From Bacteroidota bacterium (lineage in GTDB: Bacteria > Bacteroidota > Bacteroidia > Bacteroidales > JAAUTT01): 64,000 nt of DNA. The DNA is taken from assembly GCA_020048915.1 (NCBI GenBank), contig JAIFLU010000017.1:1-64000 (forward strand), written 5' to 3'. The notes below the pieces were generated by a model. The model saw nothing but the letters and a program-made list of their open reading frames with translations. It had not been told where the DNA came from and did not search any database. The position numbers and the translations under genes were made by a program. The stretch's first letter is position 1. Every line of letters starts with the position of its first letter. This document shows, piece by piece, positions 1 through 9,070 of the stretch.

Positions 1-280
1 GGGTATCCGTTTCTTCACTACCGGTTTGTAATGTCAACGAAGCCAAAATAATTTCGGCACCGTTAGCAACTGCTTGTTCAACAGTTTGTGCCATAACCGT
101 ATATGCATTGTTGTAATTCCAATGAAAGCAATATACCGAACTCCAATTTAATCTCACTATAGGGATTGGAGCTCCTTTGAAATTAAAAACGAATTTTAAA
201 TTCTTCAACATTCCGGGACTTAATAATACTCCGTCAATACAAGGGTTAATTTTCTCGGCTGTTTTTTTTAAATCTATCAT
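1..280 (-). CDS. Class I aldolase, DhnA/DeoC-LacD type (partial, runs off left edge)
   Basis: The reading frame runs off the window edge, so only about 93 N-terminal residues are visible from the ATG at 280. They resemble DhnA-type class I aldolases, (beta/alpha)8 enzymes that form a Schiff base on a lysine and cleave sugar phosphates: the stretch IDGVLLSPGM is followed by a core strand (PIPIVRLNW) and AQTVEQAVANGAEII. The Schiff-base lysine would lie beyond the edge. Family-like sequence seems to continue upstream of the ATG in the same frame (IIYDHLTIPGM, resembling the family's N-terminal DHG...G segment) back to a TGA near 325, with no ATG, GTG or TTG. Either the gene uses an unusual start or its 5' end has been lost. 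It is divergent from the DeoR remnant, a common pairing of sugar-phosphate enzyme and regulator. The family call is moderately sure; the substrate is unknown. Confidence 0.6.
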   Translation of the reverse strand, partial: MIDLKKTAEKINPCIDGVLLSPGMLKNLKFVFNFKGAPIPIVRLNWSSVYCFHWNYNNAYTVMAQTVEQAVANGAEIILASLTLQTGSEETDT

Positions 281-355
281 CCCCGGAATTGTTAAATGAT
301 CATATATGATCGTTTTTAATTTGAATCAAAGTTATATAATATATATATATATAAA

Positions 356-433
356 CAAATATAATATTAATTATATTTTTGTTATAAGCTCAAATATGAT
401 TGAAAATACTTATATTTGTCATAAACAATCATA
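356..433. promoter_or_regulatory. Divergent promoter region with nested inverted repeats
   Basis: The spacer between the two divergent units carries a Bacteroidota -7-like TATATTTG on the plus strand (411-418), 35 bases before the ATG of the DeoR remnant, and another on the minus strand (356-363) facing the aldolase. No TTG box sits at the usual 19-21 base distance from either. Two nested inverted repeats surround the plus-strand box: CAAATAT (391-397) with ATATTTG (412-418), and ATGATTG (396-402) with CAATCAT (426-432). These could be an operator for the former DeoR-type protein. An (AT)n run lies at about 332-352. Confidence 0.4.
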
Positions 434-452
434 ATTTTATCATTTGAATCAT

Positions 453-725
453 ATGGTGCCTGAAATAAGACAAAAATTAATACTAGACCATATAGACAGA
501 AAGGAATTTACAAAATGTCCAGTAAATAATCACCAAGTGCAATGTATCAGAAATAACTGCAAGGCGAGACCTAAGTTTACTTGAAACAAAAGGGTTGCTA
601 GTAAGAACTCATGGAGGTGCTGTGAAAGCTGAAAATATTATCGGATTGTTTGATTTTAATAATAAAGCAAGCAATCACTTTGAACAAAAGCTCGAAAACT
701 GCAAACTAGCTGCACGAGGAAGCAC
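453..725 (+). pseudogene. DeoR-family transcriptional regulator, N-terminal remnant with frameshift
   Basis: The ATG at 453 begins MVPEIRQKLILDHIDRKEF, a typical DeoR N-terminus, but this frame stops at 582-584. The rest of the helix-turn-helix continues in another frame from about 545 (NVSEITARRDLSLLE, then GLLVRTHGGAV). The helix-turn-helix is therefore split by an indel near 543-546. Similarity to the start of the sugar-phosphate sensing domain continues to about 715 (NKASNHFEQKLE) and then stops abruptly where glycosidase-like sequence begins. Intact DeoR proteins are about 250 residues, so most of the effector domain is missing. It probably once controlled the divergent aldolase and nearby sugar genes. 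A functional product is unlikely. Confidence 0.75.
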
Positions 726-2331
726 CTCATCGCGCGATACATTTAACCTTAATCATGAAATACTGGTATGGCATAAAATTAAGACAGATAAGCTTGGTAA
801 TATTGCCCCATGGTATTCCGACAACGTGGGATATTCATTTGATTTTGCAATTGATAGAGTATTTGATTTTTGGTATACCATGCGTACCGACCTCAACGGC
901 TTACCCTATTACATGAATCACATGATTTGGGCAGAGAATTATACAAACGAACGTGGCCTTGGGGGCGACCAATTGAATATGGCCTTATCATCGTGGCGGC
1001 TTTATTATGGATACACAGGCGATAAACGCGTTTTCGAAAACATGAAATTTATAGCTGATTATTACCTCACGCATTCGTTATCATTACCTACAGATGAGTG
1101 GTCTAATATTCCTTACCCATATAACACGCTCATCTATTCGGGTGTTTATGATGGCGATATGATTCTAGGGAAAGGATTTACACAGCCCGACAAAGCAGGG
1201 GCATTTGGATTTGAACTATTACAGATGTACAAGATGACAGAAAACTCCCTGTATCTTGACGCAGCCGTTAACATTGCTAATACACTAGCTAAACACACTA
1301 AAACGGGCAACAATGAGTATTCACCTCTTCCGTTTAAGGTAAATGCCAGAACTTGAGAATCAGGCATGCTTTTCAATCATGAAACAGGAGAAAAAGAAGG
1401 AGAGTCGGGCTATTCAACCAATTGGACTTATACCCTTGACCTTTTTGAAGAATTAATACAACTCCAAAAGGGCGACACCCTAGCATACCAAAAGTCATTT
1501 GATTTGATCGTGAAATGGTTTACAGCATATCCGCTAAAAACAAACAAATGGGGACCCATGTACGAAGATGTAACAGGTTGGTCGGATACCCAAAGCACAG
1601 CTGTAACTTTTGCATGGTATATGCTTAAGCACACCACTTATTTTCCAAACTGGAAAAAGGATGTTACTGGTATTTTCGATTGGGTGTATAAGGAATTAGG
1701 AAATGATATGTGGAAATCATATGGCGTGACAGTGGTGAACGAGCAAACAGCCTTCCGTTATGAAGGAAACAGCCACACATCGCGACAGGCATCAGTTGAG
1801 TTGTTATATGACAAGTTAAGAGGAGAACATTCGCATTACAACAATGCAGTGCGTCAACTTATTTGGGCTACCTACATGGTAAATGAGCGTGGAGAAAACC
1901 AATATCCGGTTAACGAAATATGGTTAAGTGACAGTTATGGCGACTACATTAGGCATTATATTAGGGCAATGGCAGTATGTCCAGAACTTGCCCCTGACAA
2001 TGAGAATCACCTTCTTGAATCCACATCCGTAATTCAAGATATTGAATATTTTCCGCACTTTAAATTCAATCCATGGGCTATTGCCGAAAGTGAACAACAA
2101 CTAATAGCAGGAAAAAATCACTTTACCAGAATATGGTATAAAAGCTATGATAAAAATTCAACAGAGTTATTCCGACTTACAAAAAAGCCAGTAAGCATTT
2201 TGGTAGACACAATTGAAATAGCTGAAAAACAAATACTCGATTCCCAATCATGGACATGGTTACCACTCGAATCTGGCGGCATATTGCGCATTAGTCATAA
2301 TAGCGGTAAAATTATTAGAATTAATTATTAG
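726..2331 (+). pseudogene. Glycosidase-like secreted enzyme, 5'-truncated and interrupted by an in-frame TGA
   Basis: This continues in frame from the DeoR remnant. It reads as an alpha/alpha-barrel type carbohydrate-active protein with helix-pair repeats (WYSDNVGYSFDFAIDRVF, RGLGGDQLNMALSSW, ENMKFIADYYL, AGAFGFELLQMYK). The frame is cut by TGA at 1354-1356 between KVNART and ESGMLFNHETG and continues in the same frame to 2331. A GGA-to-TGA change in an original TGE triplet explains this most simply. No signal peptide is present because the 5' end was replaced by DeoR sequence. Together the two halves give about 535 residues. I cannot name the GH family. Both the start and the middle are damaged, so a working enzyme is improbable. 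Confidence 0.7.
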
Positions 2332-2357
2332 AATATAATTAATTGGACGCAAAATAA

Positions 2358-2387
2358 AATACCTCGCAGCAGTGCTGACGAGGTATT
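2358..2387. terminator. Bidirectional stem-loop terminator between convergent units
   Basis: AATACCTCG (2358-2366) and CGAGGTATT (2379-2387) form a perfect 9-bp stem, extended inside by CAGC/GCTG. On the minus strand the hairpin is followed by a T-rich run (TTTTATTTT), as expected for an intrinsic terminator of the long minus-strand array. On the plus strand it lies 26 bases after the stop of the glycosidase-like pseudogene. Confidence 0.75.
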
Positions 2388-2399
2388 ACTGAAAATATT

Positions 2400-2768
2400 T
2401 TATATTGAATTTAATTCAAAATTTGAACTTGATATTTCAGATTCATTTATTACATATTTATAAAATGTTTTTCCATTAACGGCATGCAGGTTAATAGTTG
2501 AAGACATTTCCTTTTCCGAATCATTTAAAATAAAGATAGAAATATTATTATTTTCAGGACTCATATAAGCAGCTGTAAATACGCGTTTGTATTCATCAAT
2601 TTCGCCGCCTTCAACAGTTAATTTATAGCATATTTGGGTACAAAACGCGAAAGCATTCCCCACATGTAAAAAGGCACATTTTGAGGGTTTATATTCTCGG
2701 TGGGTAAAAACGTATTTTTCTTCATATCCCAGGTATTTACGAACTGCCATTGGCCAATTCCCACGATA
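2400..2768 (-). pseudogene. C-terminal remnant of a secreted glycosidase-like protein
   Basis: About 120 codons with no start context of their own. The frame is open immediately after the TAA that ends the MFS permease and in the same frame (FFYRGNWPMAVRKY), with an internal ATG at 2750. The C-terminal half resembles the beta-sandwich ending of glycosidases (AAYMSPENNNISIFILND, then NGKTFYKYVINES). No signal peptide or catalytic domain is visible. This looks like the 3' end of a larger gene whose body was lost when it became joined to the permease gene. It could instead be a small independent cytoplasmic protein, but the absence of a separate ribosome binding site argues against that. Confidence 0.45.
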
Positions 2769-2774
2769 AAAAAA

Positions 2775-3914
2775 TTACAATTTAAAAGAAGTAAACAACA
2801 AATAAATAATTGCTAATAACAAAACAGCAAAACCAAAAGTTTGATTAGAAGCGTCAGATATAAGTGCCATAATCATTGGCATTAATGCCCCACCAGCAAT
2901 ACCCATCACCATTAAACCTGAAACTTCGTTGGCACGTTCGGGCAATCTTTTTAGAGCAACTGAAAATATAATTGAAAACACATTTGCTATTAATAAACCA
3001 ACAATGAATATTAAAGCAAATAACATCCACAATTGCGAAACAAAAAGCATAATTATAAAAAGAGGTATGAGAGCAACCATGCTATACATAAAGAATTTTT
3101 TTGCAGATAATTTTACCAATAACAACGCCCCAACAAATGATCCAACAGTACGTGCAATAAAATACAAACTAATACCCCAACTCGCATCTTCAAGCGAAAT
3201 AGAACATTTCTCCATTAAAAATTTAGGGATACTGGTATTTAGGCCAACATCAATACCAACCACAAAAACAATTCCGATAAAAAGTAAAAGAATTAATTTA
3301 TCTTGTAACAGTTTAAAACAACCAGCAAATGAAGTTGTAGATTGTGATACCTTTTCTTTTTCAATGGGAGTAAGAAAAAGCCAAAGCGCAGATAAAATAG
3401 TAACTATGGCATAAACGGGAAAAATTAATTTCCATGAACCATAATGCAAAGAGGCATAAGCAGCAATAATAGGACCTAAGAAAGCTGCAATTGCTTTTAC
3501 AAATTGACCAAATGTAATACTACTTGCTAATCTATCGCCACTTACAACATTAGATAATAATGGATTTAAAGCAACCTGAATAATAGTATTACCAATGCCC
3601 AATAAAGAGAAAGCAACAAGAATAGCTACAAAAGAATACGAAATAAATGGTAACAACATAGCGAGTAAAGAAACGAACATACTTAATAGAACAGTATTTT
3701 TACGACCCATTTTATTCATTAGCAAACCCGTTGGCACAGAAAGAATTGCAAACCATAAAAAGAGCATCATGGGCAACAAATTTGAAATACTGTCGGTAAG
3801 TGAAAAATCTTTCTTCACATAATTGGTGGCAATGCCAACCAAATCGACAAAACCCATGATGAAAAACCCAAATAAAACTGGAAGTAAAGCTACATTGCTC
3901 GTTTTCTTTTGCAT
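2775..3914 (-). CDS. MFS sugar permease, FHS (FucP/GlcP-like) type
   Basis: The 379-residue protein is almost entirely hydrophobic with about 12 predicted membrane segments, as in the FHS branch of the major facilitator superfamily, which imports fucose, glucose/galactose or related sugars with protons. Visible marks are the N-terminal LPVLFGFFIMGFVDLVG, the loop GLLMNKMGRKNTVL, the helix GIGNTIIQVALNPLL and a central charged loop near residue 190 (EKEKVSQ). It is slightly shorter than typical FHS members (about 400-430). It is the last intact gene of the minus-strand array, so it would bring a released monosaccharide across the inner membrane. The sugar cannot be read from sequence. Confidence 0.85.
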   Translation of the reverse strand: MQKKTSNVALLPVLFGFFIMGFVDLVGIATNYVKKDFSLTDSISNLLPMMLFLWFAILSVPTGLLMNKMGRKNTVLLSMFVSLLAMLLPFISYSFVAILVAFSLLGIGNTIIQVALNPLLSNVVSGDRLASSITFGQFVKAIAAFLGPIIAAYASLHYGSWKLIFPVYAIVTILSALWLFLTPIEKEKVSQSTTSFAGCFKLLQDKLILLLFIGIVFVVGIDVGLNTSIPKFLMEKCSISLEDASWGISLYFIARTVGSFVGALLLVKLSAKKFFMYSMVALIPLFIIMLFVSQLWMLFALIFIVGLLIANVFSIIFSVALKRLPERANEVSGLMVMGIAGGALMPMIMALISDASNQTFGFAVLLLAIIYLLFTSFKL

Positions 3915-3930
3915 ATTATATTTTTATTAA

Positions 3931-4071
3931 TTATTCTATTGTTAATTCGATTGATGCTGACTTTAGGTTTTTAACTGTAACCAAAGTTTTTCCTTTATTA
4001 GAAGCAACCTGTATGGTTGCCAAAAGCTTCCCATTAAAAGCATTCCTGAAATTTGTTTTATACCTGTCATG
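3931..4071 (-). pseudogene. 3'-end scar of a GH2 beta-galactosidase-like gene
   Basis: A frame offset from the neighbouring gene encodes HDRYKTNFRNAFNGKL and then LLATIQVASNKGKTLVTV, ending KSASIELTIE and TAA. This matches in order the C-terminal beta-sandwich of the intact GH2 at 49553-52057 (FKSNKRKAYEGRLLVILQ, then GLKSATWLL). Only the last 47 or so codons remain, directly against the 3' end of the propeller lipoprotein gene. No start codon or promoter is seen. It marks a deletion or replacement in which most of a GH2 gene was lost. Confidence 0.7.
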
Positions 4072-4072
4072 A

Positions 4073-5374
4073 TTATTTTGATAATTTCAGTTTTAAGGTA
4101 AACGACTGTGTCATAAAACCGTAATACTCGGGTTTTCGGTTTGTATAATCTCCGGCGAAAAGAATTGTTCCTGAAAGTCCGTCGGCGCTGAACCATTTAG
4201 AAGGCATTTGTCCCAGGTAAGCGGTATGGTTGGCTCCACCCCACGGCATTTCAGTATGAACCACATACCATGGGCCCCACGGGTTCGGGCTTTCGTAAAT
4301 CTGCAATTCCGACTGGTAATTCCATTTTTTGAATTCTTCAGGAGAAGCATTTTCATGGTGAGGAACGACATCGCTGTAATTAAGTAGAAAATATCGTTTT
4401 AGTACTTTGTTGTAGCTTATTGTTGGATGTCCGGTATGGTCTATGTCGGTAAAAACAGGTTTTGCTTTTTTTAATTCAGAAGACCAAGAAGGCTGGTTAT
4501 TCTGGCCTGCATCGGCAAAAAACTGCCATGCATTCCGCTGCAGAATGCTGTCGCGGTGAACACGGCCAAGTCTGATGTTATCGCCTGTAGCCCAACTTCC
4601 ATCGTTCGAAATGGCATAAACGTATGGATCTAAAGCCTCTGGTGTTTCGGTGTTTCCCTTGCCAAAGGTTAAAAAGGCAGGTGCGCCAAATTCAGGTTCA
4701 AAAAAGCGTGGTGTAGTTTCGTTAGGAATGTTAGTCCAGGTTTTACCAAAATCAACAGATTTAATTATTCCTGCTACGCCGCCAAGTTTCGAATAGCCAT
4801 CAATAAAACCCATATTGTAGCCCAAGGTTGAATCTAAGTTGTACCATGAATCGAATAATTTTATGCGGTGATAAAGGGTATCGTAATTCAATGGTTTTGA
4901 AGGAATATCCCAGTCATAGTCATAAATACTTACATATAATACGGAGTCAATAGCCACAGGACCGCATACATAACGCCGTAACAATTTATTTGGGATGTGA
5001 GCCCTGAAATCGATGGTGTCGAAGTCAGTAGCCGTTTCAACAGTATGGTTTGGCGGAATTCCTGTAACCCGCAATACGTGTGCGTACCAACCCTTTCCAC
5101 CAAAATTGGCGCCATCGTCTTCAACGGTATAAATAGCATCATCAATTCCCCATGTCCACCAGTGCATGTCTGAGCCCGAGCCCGGATAACGGTAGGGTTC
5201 CGAAGTCCATTCCAATTTTTCGATGAATTCACTTTGCGGATAGGGCAACTGCCTGTAAAACCCTACTTTTTTCTCCATACAAGAAGTCAATAGCAATGAG
5301 CAAAAAACAAAGTAAATCAAAATATTACTTGTGTTTAATCTAAATATCATGTGATTTTTTTTTCTGTATTCCAT
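4073..5374 (-). CDS. Beta-propeller lipoprotein (DUF4185/GH43-like), copy 1
   Basis: A 433-residue surface lipoprotein. The signal peptide ends in LLLTSC, giving a lipobox cysteine at residue 32; Met9 is an equally good start. The mature part is rich in Trp, Tyr and Asp repeats of a five-bladed propeller: WTSEPYRYPGSGSDMHWW near the N-terminus, DFGKTWTNIPN in the middle, HPTISYNKVLKRYFLLNYSD and YESPNPWGPW towards the end. Such folds occur in GH43-type and DUF4185 proteins that bind or cut glycans. It is clearly paralogous to the lipoprotein at 62659-63933, so the two copies lie near the two ends of the array. Catalytic residues cannot be assigned, and it may only bind glycan. Confidence 0.6.
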   Translation of the reverse strand: MEYRKKNHMIFRLNTSNILIYFVFCSLLLTSCMEKKVGFYRQLPYPQSEFIEKLEWTSEPYRYPGSGSDMHWWTWGIDDAIYTVEDDGANFGGKGWYAHVLRVTGIPPNHTVETATDFDTIDFRAHIPNKLLRRYVCGPVAIDSVLYVSIYDYDWDIPSKPLNYDTLYHRIKLFDSWYNLDSTLGYNMGFIDGYSKLGGVAGIIKSVDFGKTWTNIPNETTPRFFEPEFGAPAFLTFGKGNTETPEALDPYVYAISNDGSWATGDNIRLGRVHRDSILQRNAWQFFADAGQNNQPSWSSELKKAKPVFTDIDHTGHPTISYNKVLKRYFLLNYSDVVPHHENASPEEFKKWNYQSELQIYESPNPWGPWYVVHTEMPWGGANHTAYLGQMPSKWFSADGLSGTILFAGDYTNRKPEYYGFMTQSFTLKLKLSK

Positions 5375-5543
5375 ACTGTTTATGTTGCTTTAATAAATCA
5401 CTATTTTATCTACTCTAATATTTGTTAGGTTGCAGCCAAAAAGGGATTTTTATATTGCCTTTTTATAGATATTTTTTATAAATATCTGATGAAACTACAA
5501 ACTGTCAACTATTTGGTCTGTTCACAGGGTATTTATTGTAATG

Positions 5544-5572
5544 CCATTGCCTTTTAGGTTTTTCAGCAATGG
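5544..5572 (-). other. Stem-loop downstream of the GH106 gene
   Basis: CCATTGC (5544-5550) and GCAATGG (5566-5572) form a perfect 7-bp stem with a 15-base loop, about 40 bases after the GH106 stop. No T-run follows on the minus strand, so a processing or mRNA-stability role is as likely as termination. The rest of the 235-base spacer (5375-5609) shows no gene I can support. Confidence 0.4.
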
Positions 5573-5609
5573 GAAATGGTATCATAATAAATATACTATA
5601 AATAAAATT

Positions 5610-8600
5610 TTACTTTACCCAATACGTTGATATTTTAACTGGTCCAATTAAACCTGCCTCCCAAAGTTGGTCCTCCGAAGAATATTTTTCCCGCTCGCTA
5701 TCAGCTTGATAACCTTTTACAGGATATATTGTATATCGGGGCTTGTCGGGGTGCAGATCATCACCAATTATCCGGTTATCCCAAGTATTAGTGACTTTTA
5801 TTTCAATGGTATTTTTTCCAGTCTTTAATGCACCGCTAATGTCACAAGAATATGGTGGGAAAATTCTGGTTGCAATTAATTTACCGTTGACATGTATTTC
5901 AGCAATGTCCTTAACTTTTCCTAAATCAAGAATATACTTCATGTTATTTTCGATATATTTTGAAGGTAGTTCTATAACTTTTGAATAGCTGGCAGTGCCG
6001 GAATAAAATCTGATATTATCAATTTTACTTTTTGTCCAGGAATATAACGTATCGAAAATTACAGTAGAAGGTACAACACCCATAGAATCAGAAAAAGTCA
6101 CATTCCATCGGTCTTTCAAAAGGATATCGGGTTTACTACCCTTAGCTTTAAAACGTGTAACATCACCTCGTGAATCTGTAATTACGTAATCTGAATTACG
6201 ATTGGTTGATATGGAGATTGACTGCTTGGAATTATATACAATTTCAGGATACTCTGTTTGTGTCTGAGCAAAAGGGAACAATACCTTATTGTTTTCAAGT
6301 ATTCTGGTGCAGTAAGTTTGTTTAGGTGCAGACCGAAATACGAACATAACAGATTGGTATGGTTTTAGATTTACAGGAATGCGTGTTTGTTTGTCTTGGA
6401 AACTGAATACGGGAAGAATTGAAATTTCACCTGTTTCGGTATTCCACATTTCAGGCTGCAAACCTTGCATTCTGAAGATTAATTCAGCTTGCAAACCCTC
6501 ATTTTTTTGGTTCGAAACAAAATAGACATGCGATCCTTCAATTTCTTTGTGAATATACAGCAATTCGGGGTTTTGTACCGATGTAGTATACGTAAAATCG
6601 GGTAAGATTTTTTCTTTCGATAATACCTCACCTATTTCCATTCCACTATAAACACGTCCTTTTCCATAAGTATTTAAAGCTGGAAAATTTTTATTATGAT
6701 TTTCCCAGATCCTGTCTGCAATTACTTGTAATTGCTTTTCATTCTCACCTAAATCGGTTAAACTATAACATGATTCGGGTTTCTGACCTATAATAATTCC
6801 ACCGTTTAATAAAAACTCCTCGATTTTTAGTAATACATTAAGCGACATCTTGTTTGCTTTTGGGAGCACTAACACTTTATATTTTATCCCATTAGGCAAA
6901 TTAAAAATTCCATCTTTACAAGTAATTGCGTTTAACATTGTATTTTTATCAAGCATATCACATGTATATCCATGAGGCATAATATGATAGGGAGAGGTTG
7001 CGTGGTATGCAAATTCAAAGTCGGTGGGGATATTTTCTCCGGTATAAAAAAGAACATCTGCAATTGTTTGTCCTTTTTGCATAACCGACTGTATTTTAGT
7101 GAAATAATTATTTAATTCTCCGGCATATTTCCACCATGTAAGTTTTCTACCATAGAATATACCAAAAAGATGCTGCAATCCTGGATATGATTCATCGGGT
7201 TGATGGATGTATTTATGCAATTCTAACTGGTTGATACCTATCGTGAAAGCTTTATCGGCAATAGGTTTTAAAATGGCCGGAGTAACGCTGAAATCGTTGA
7301 ATAACGCAGTAAATGCTTCGGTTGGAATAACAGGGTGGTTATTTTGCCGCGAAACGGATATCACATCGTATAACGAGCTAAAACCCTTGAAACTAAAATT
7401 GCGTTTATCATCTCTGTCAACCCAAATCTCCATAGCTGGAACATCAACCTGTTGACCATATAGCATGGGGTTTGTCTGCATTTGTTGTTCACCTCCCACC
7501 TGGGCTACAAACTTTATCCCATGTTCATTACAAAGAGTATTCAATTTTTTGTAATAATTATCTGCAAGCATCTCTGAGAGTGTTAATCGCAGATCAAACA
7601 AAAATCTTTCACTAACATCAATGTTGTCAACAACTTCGCCTGATAAAACAACAAACCAATCCATCATATTATATCCTCTGCGTTTTTGAAATTCAGAAGG
7701 TAATGATTCAGTCCAGTTTTGCGACAATGCCTCAAAACTATCGTGGAATAATCGGGTTAGAGCAGTGTCACCTGTATTTTTTATAGTATCAATCCATTTA
7801 CCGGCATACCCGTTAAAGAACAATTCTATAGCCTCACTACTTAATTTGTCGCATTCAAGCCCGGTACCTTCTTTGGTTGCAGGTCCATTTTCTCTTCCCG
7901 TAAGTGTATATCCCATTCGTACTATGGTCCAGTTACCGGCAGGTGCATTCCATTGCAGCAAACCGTTTTTATCCATATATTGAGTTATATCCAATATCTT
8001 TTCACGAGGGATACAGTTTTTAACGGGAACATCAAGTGATTCCATACAGCCACGCCTCCGATGCCATACAGCAGCTTTCACTTCAAAGTCGTTAATTTTT
8101 GGCAAATCAGACACATTGGTGGGTGAAAGCATTTCAATTTCAGAAATAAATGCCCAACTGCCATTTCCACTTGCAGGGGTAAATTTATTAATCTTTATCC
8201 TGTAATATTTAGCTTCTATGGGCCGAAAAGAAAAACTACCCATAATATCGTTTAATTTAAACCTTCCAATGGTAGTATAATTAATGCTGTCATTTGAAAA
8301 TTGAAGTTCACATTCCTGTATTCCGACAGGCGATTCTTTACTTGTATGATAAATATTGATTTGGCTTATTGGGGTTGTCTTTTTAAATTCAAAATTTATC
8401 AATCGTTTTGTATCATCAGTTTTGTATCCAAACATGGTTTCAGAATACCGATCTCCATCAATCAGATGCTGAGGATTAACATTCCAGCCACCAAAAGTTA
8501 CCTTAATATTAGCTTTGTTGAATAAATGTAACGAATTATCTATTTGCGGAAAGGCATATACCTTTATATCCTTATAAAAATTCAATTTAGTATGTGGTTG

Positions 8601-9068
8601 TGGAAGACTTGCAACTATTTTTTTTCCTCCAGCAATGTTTATTTTTGATGAACTTAAAAATTTCATAGCATTTTCAGGCAAAACCCACGGCCCCCCGCTG
8701 GCACCCCAGCCATCGCAAAGCTGAAAACTAAAATCGAGCCCTAACCGATTGCACTCACTCACTGTAAACAAAAATAAGCTATCCCATTCAGGTGTCCCAA
8801 AAGTTATCTCTCCCTTTGGGTAAAATGCACCGAGATTAAAGAATGTAATTCCATTTATACCTTTAGCTGAAATTTCTTCTAAATCTTTTGTAATCCCTTC
8901 CTTAGAAACATTTCCTCCAATCCACCTCCACCAAACTCTGGGTTGATATTGCTTTGAAGGTTTTTGAAAATCGCTTTGTAATAGCACTTGAGACTTAGCT
9001 ATAAATCCGAATACTAATAGCATTAGTATGAGTAGGTTCTTTTTTAAATTAATTGATTGCATGTTCAA
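5610..9068 (-). CDS. GH106 alpha-L-rhamnosidase
   Basis: The 1152-residue secreted protein has a signal peptide (cleavage near SQ at 26-27) and the GH106 N-terminal block RVWWRWIGGNVSKEGITKDL (about 44-63). A discoidin-like (F5/8 type C) carbohydrate-binding insert spans about 195-315, and a C-terminal galactose-binding beta-sandwich with a jellyroll is visible in the last 150 residues. GH106 enzymes are inverting alpha-L-rhamnosidases. Glu446 (HDSFEA) and Glu584 (PTEAF) lie where the two catalytic glutamates of the Bacteroides enzyme BT0986 are expected; this alignment is inferred. The size fits the family. It is downstream of a GH2 gene, which it follows after a 101-base leader containing a motif shared with that gene. 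The family is sure; linkage and context of the rhamnose are not. Confidence 0.88.
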   Translation of the reverse strand: MNMQSINLKKNLLILMLLVFGFIAKSQVLLQSDFQKPSKQYQPRVWWRWIGGNVSKEGITKDLEEISAKGINGITFFNLGAFYPKGEITFGTPEWDSLFLFTVSECNRLGLDFSFQLCDGWGASGGPWVLPENAMKFLSSSKINIAGGKKIVASLPQPHTKLNFYKDIKVYAFPQIDNSLHLFNKANIKVTFGGWNVNPQHLIDGDRYSETMFGYKTDDTKRLINFEFKKTTPISQINIYHTSKESPVGIQECELQFSNDSINYTTIGRFKLNDIMGSFSFRPIEAKYYRIKINKFTPASGNGSWAFISEIEMLSPTNVSDLPKINDFEVKAAVWHRRRGCMESLDVPVKNCIPREKILDITQYMDKNGLLQWNAPAGNWTIVRMGYTLTGRENGPATKEGTGLECDKLSSEAIELFFNGYAGKWIDTIKNTGDTALTRLFHDSFEALSQNWTESLPSEFQKRRGYNMMDWFVVLSGEVVDNIDVSERFLFDLRLTLSEMLADNYYKKLNTLCNEHGIKFVAQVGGEQQMQTNPMLYGQQVDVPAMEIWVDRDDKRNFSFKGFSSLYDVISVSRQNNHPVIPTEAFTALFNDFSVTPAILKPIADKAFTIGINQLELHKYIHQPDESYPGLQHLFGIFYGRKLTWWKYAGELNNYFTKIQSVMQKGQTIADVLFYTGENIPTDFEFAYHATSPYHIMPHGYTCDMLDKNTMLNAITCKDGIFNLPNGIKYKVLVLPKANKMSLNVLLKIEEFLLNGGIIIGQKPESCYSLTDLGENEKQLQVIADRIWENHNKNFPALNTYGKGRVYSGMEIGEVLSKEKILPDFTYTTSVQNPELLYIHKEIEGSHVYFVSNQKNEGLQAELIFRMQGLQPEMWNTETGEISILPVFSFQDKQTRIPVNLKPYQSVMFVFRSAPKQTYCTRILENNKVLFPFAQTQTEYPEIVYNSKQSISISTNRNSDYVITDSRGDVTRFKAKGSKPDILLKDRWNVTFSDSMGVVPSTVIFDTLYSWTKSKIDNIRFYSGTASYSKVIELPSKYIENNMKYILDLGKVKDIAEIHVNGKLIATRIFPPYSCDISGALKTGKNTIEIKVTNTWDNRIIGDDLHPDKPRYTIYPVKGYQADSEREKYSSEDQLWEAGLIGPVKISTYWVK

Positions 9069-9070
9069 AT

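Noticed and set aside
332-352. AT dinucleotide run considered as part of a replication origin or melting element
   Set aside because: No DnaA-box cluster or replication genes nearby; it is a short AT microsatellite in a promoter spacer.
1354-1356. In-frame TGA could mean recoding (TGA as glycine or selenocysteine)
   Set aside because: TGA ends intact genes here, such as the GH29 at 53757, no selenocysteine hairpin is evident, and the same locus has a frameshift and a lost 5' end. A nonsense mutation is simpler.
5516-5594. Minus-strand ORF starting MIPFPIAEKPKRQWHY in the spacer after GH106
   Set aside because: About 25 codons without family similarity that I can recognise; the same bases form the hairpin at 5544-5572, which is the better explanation.
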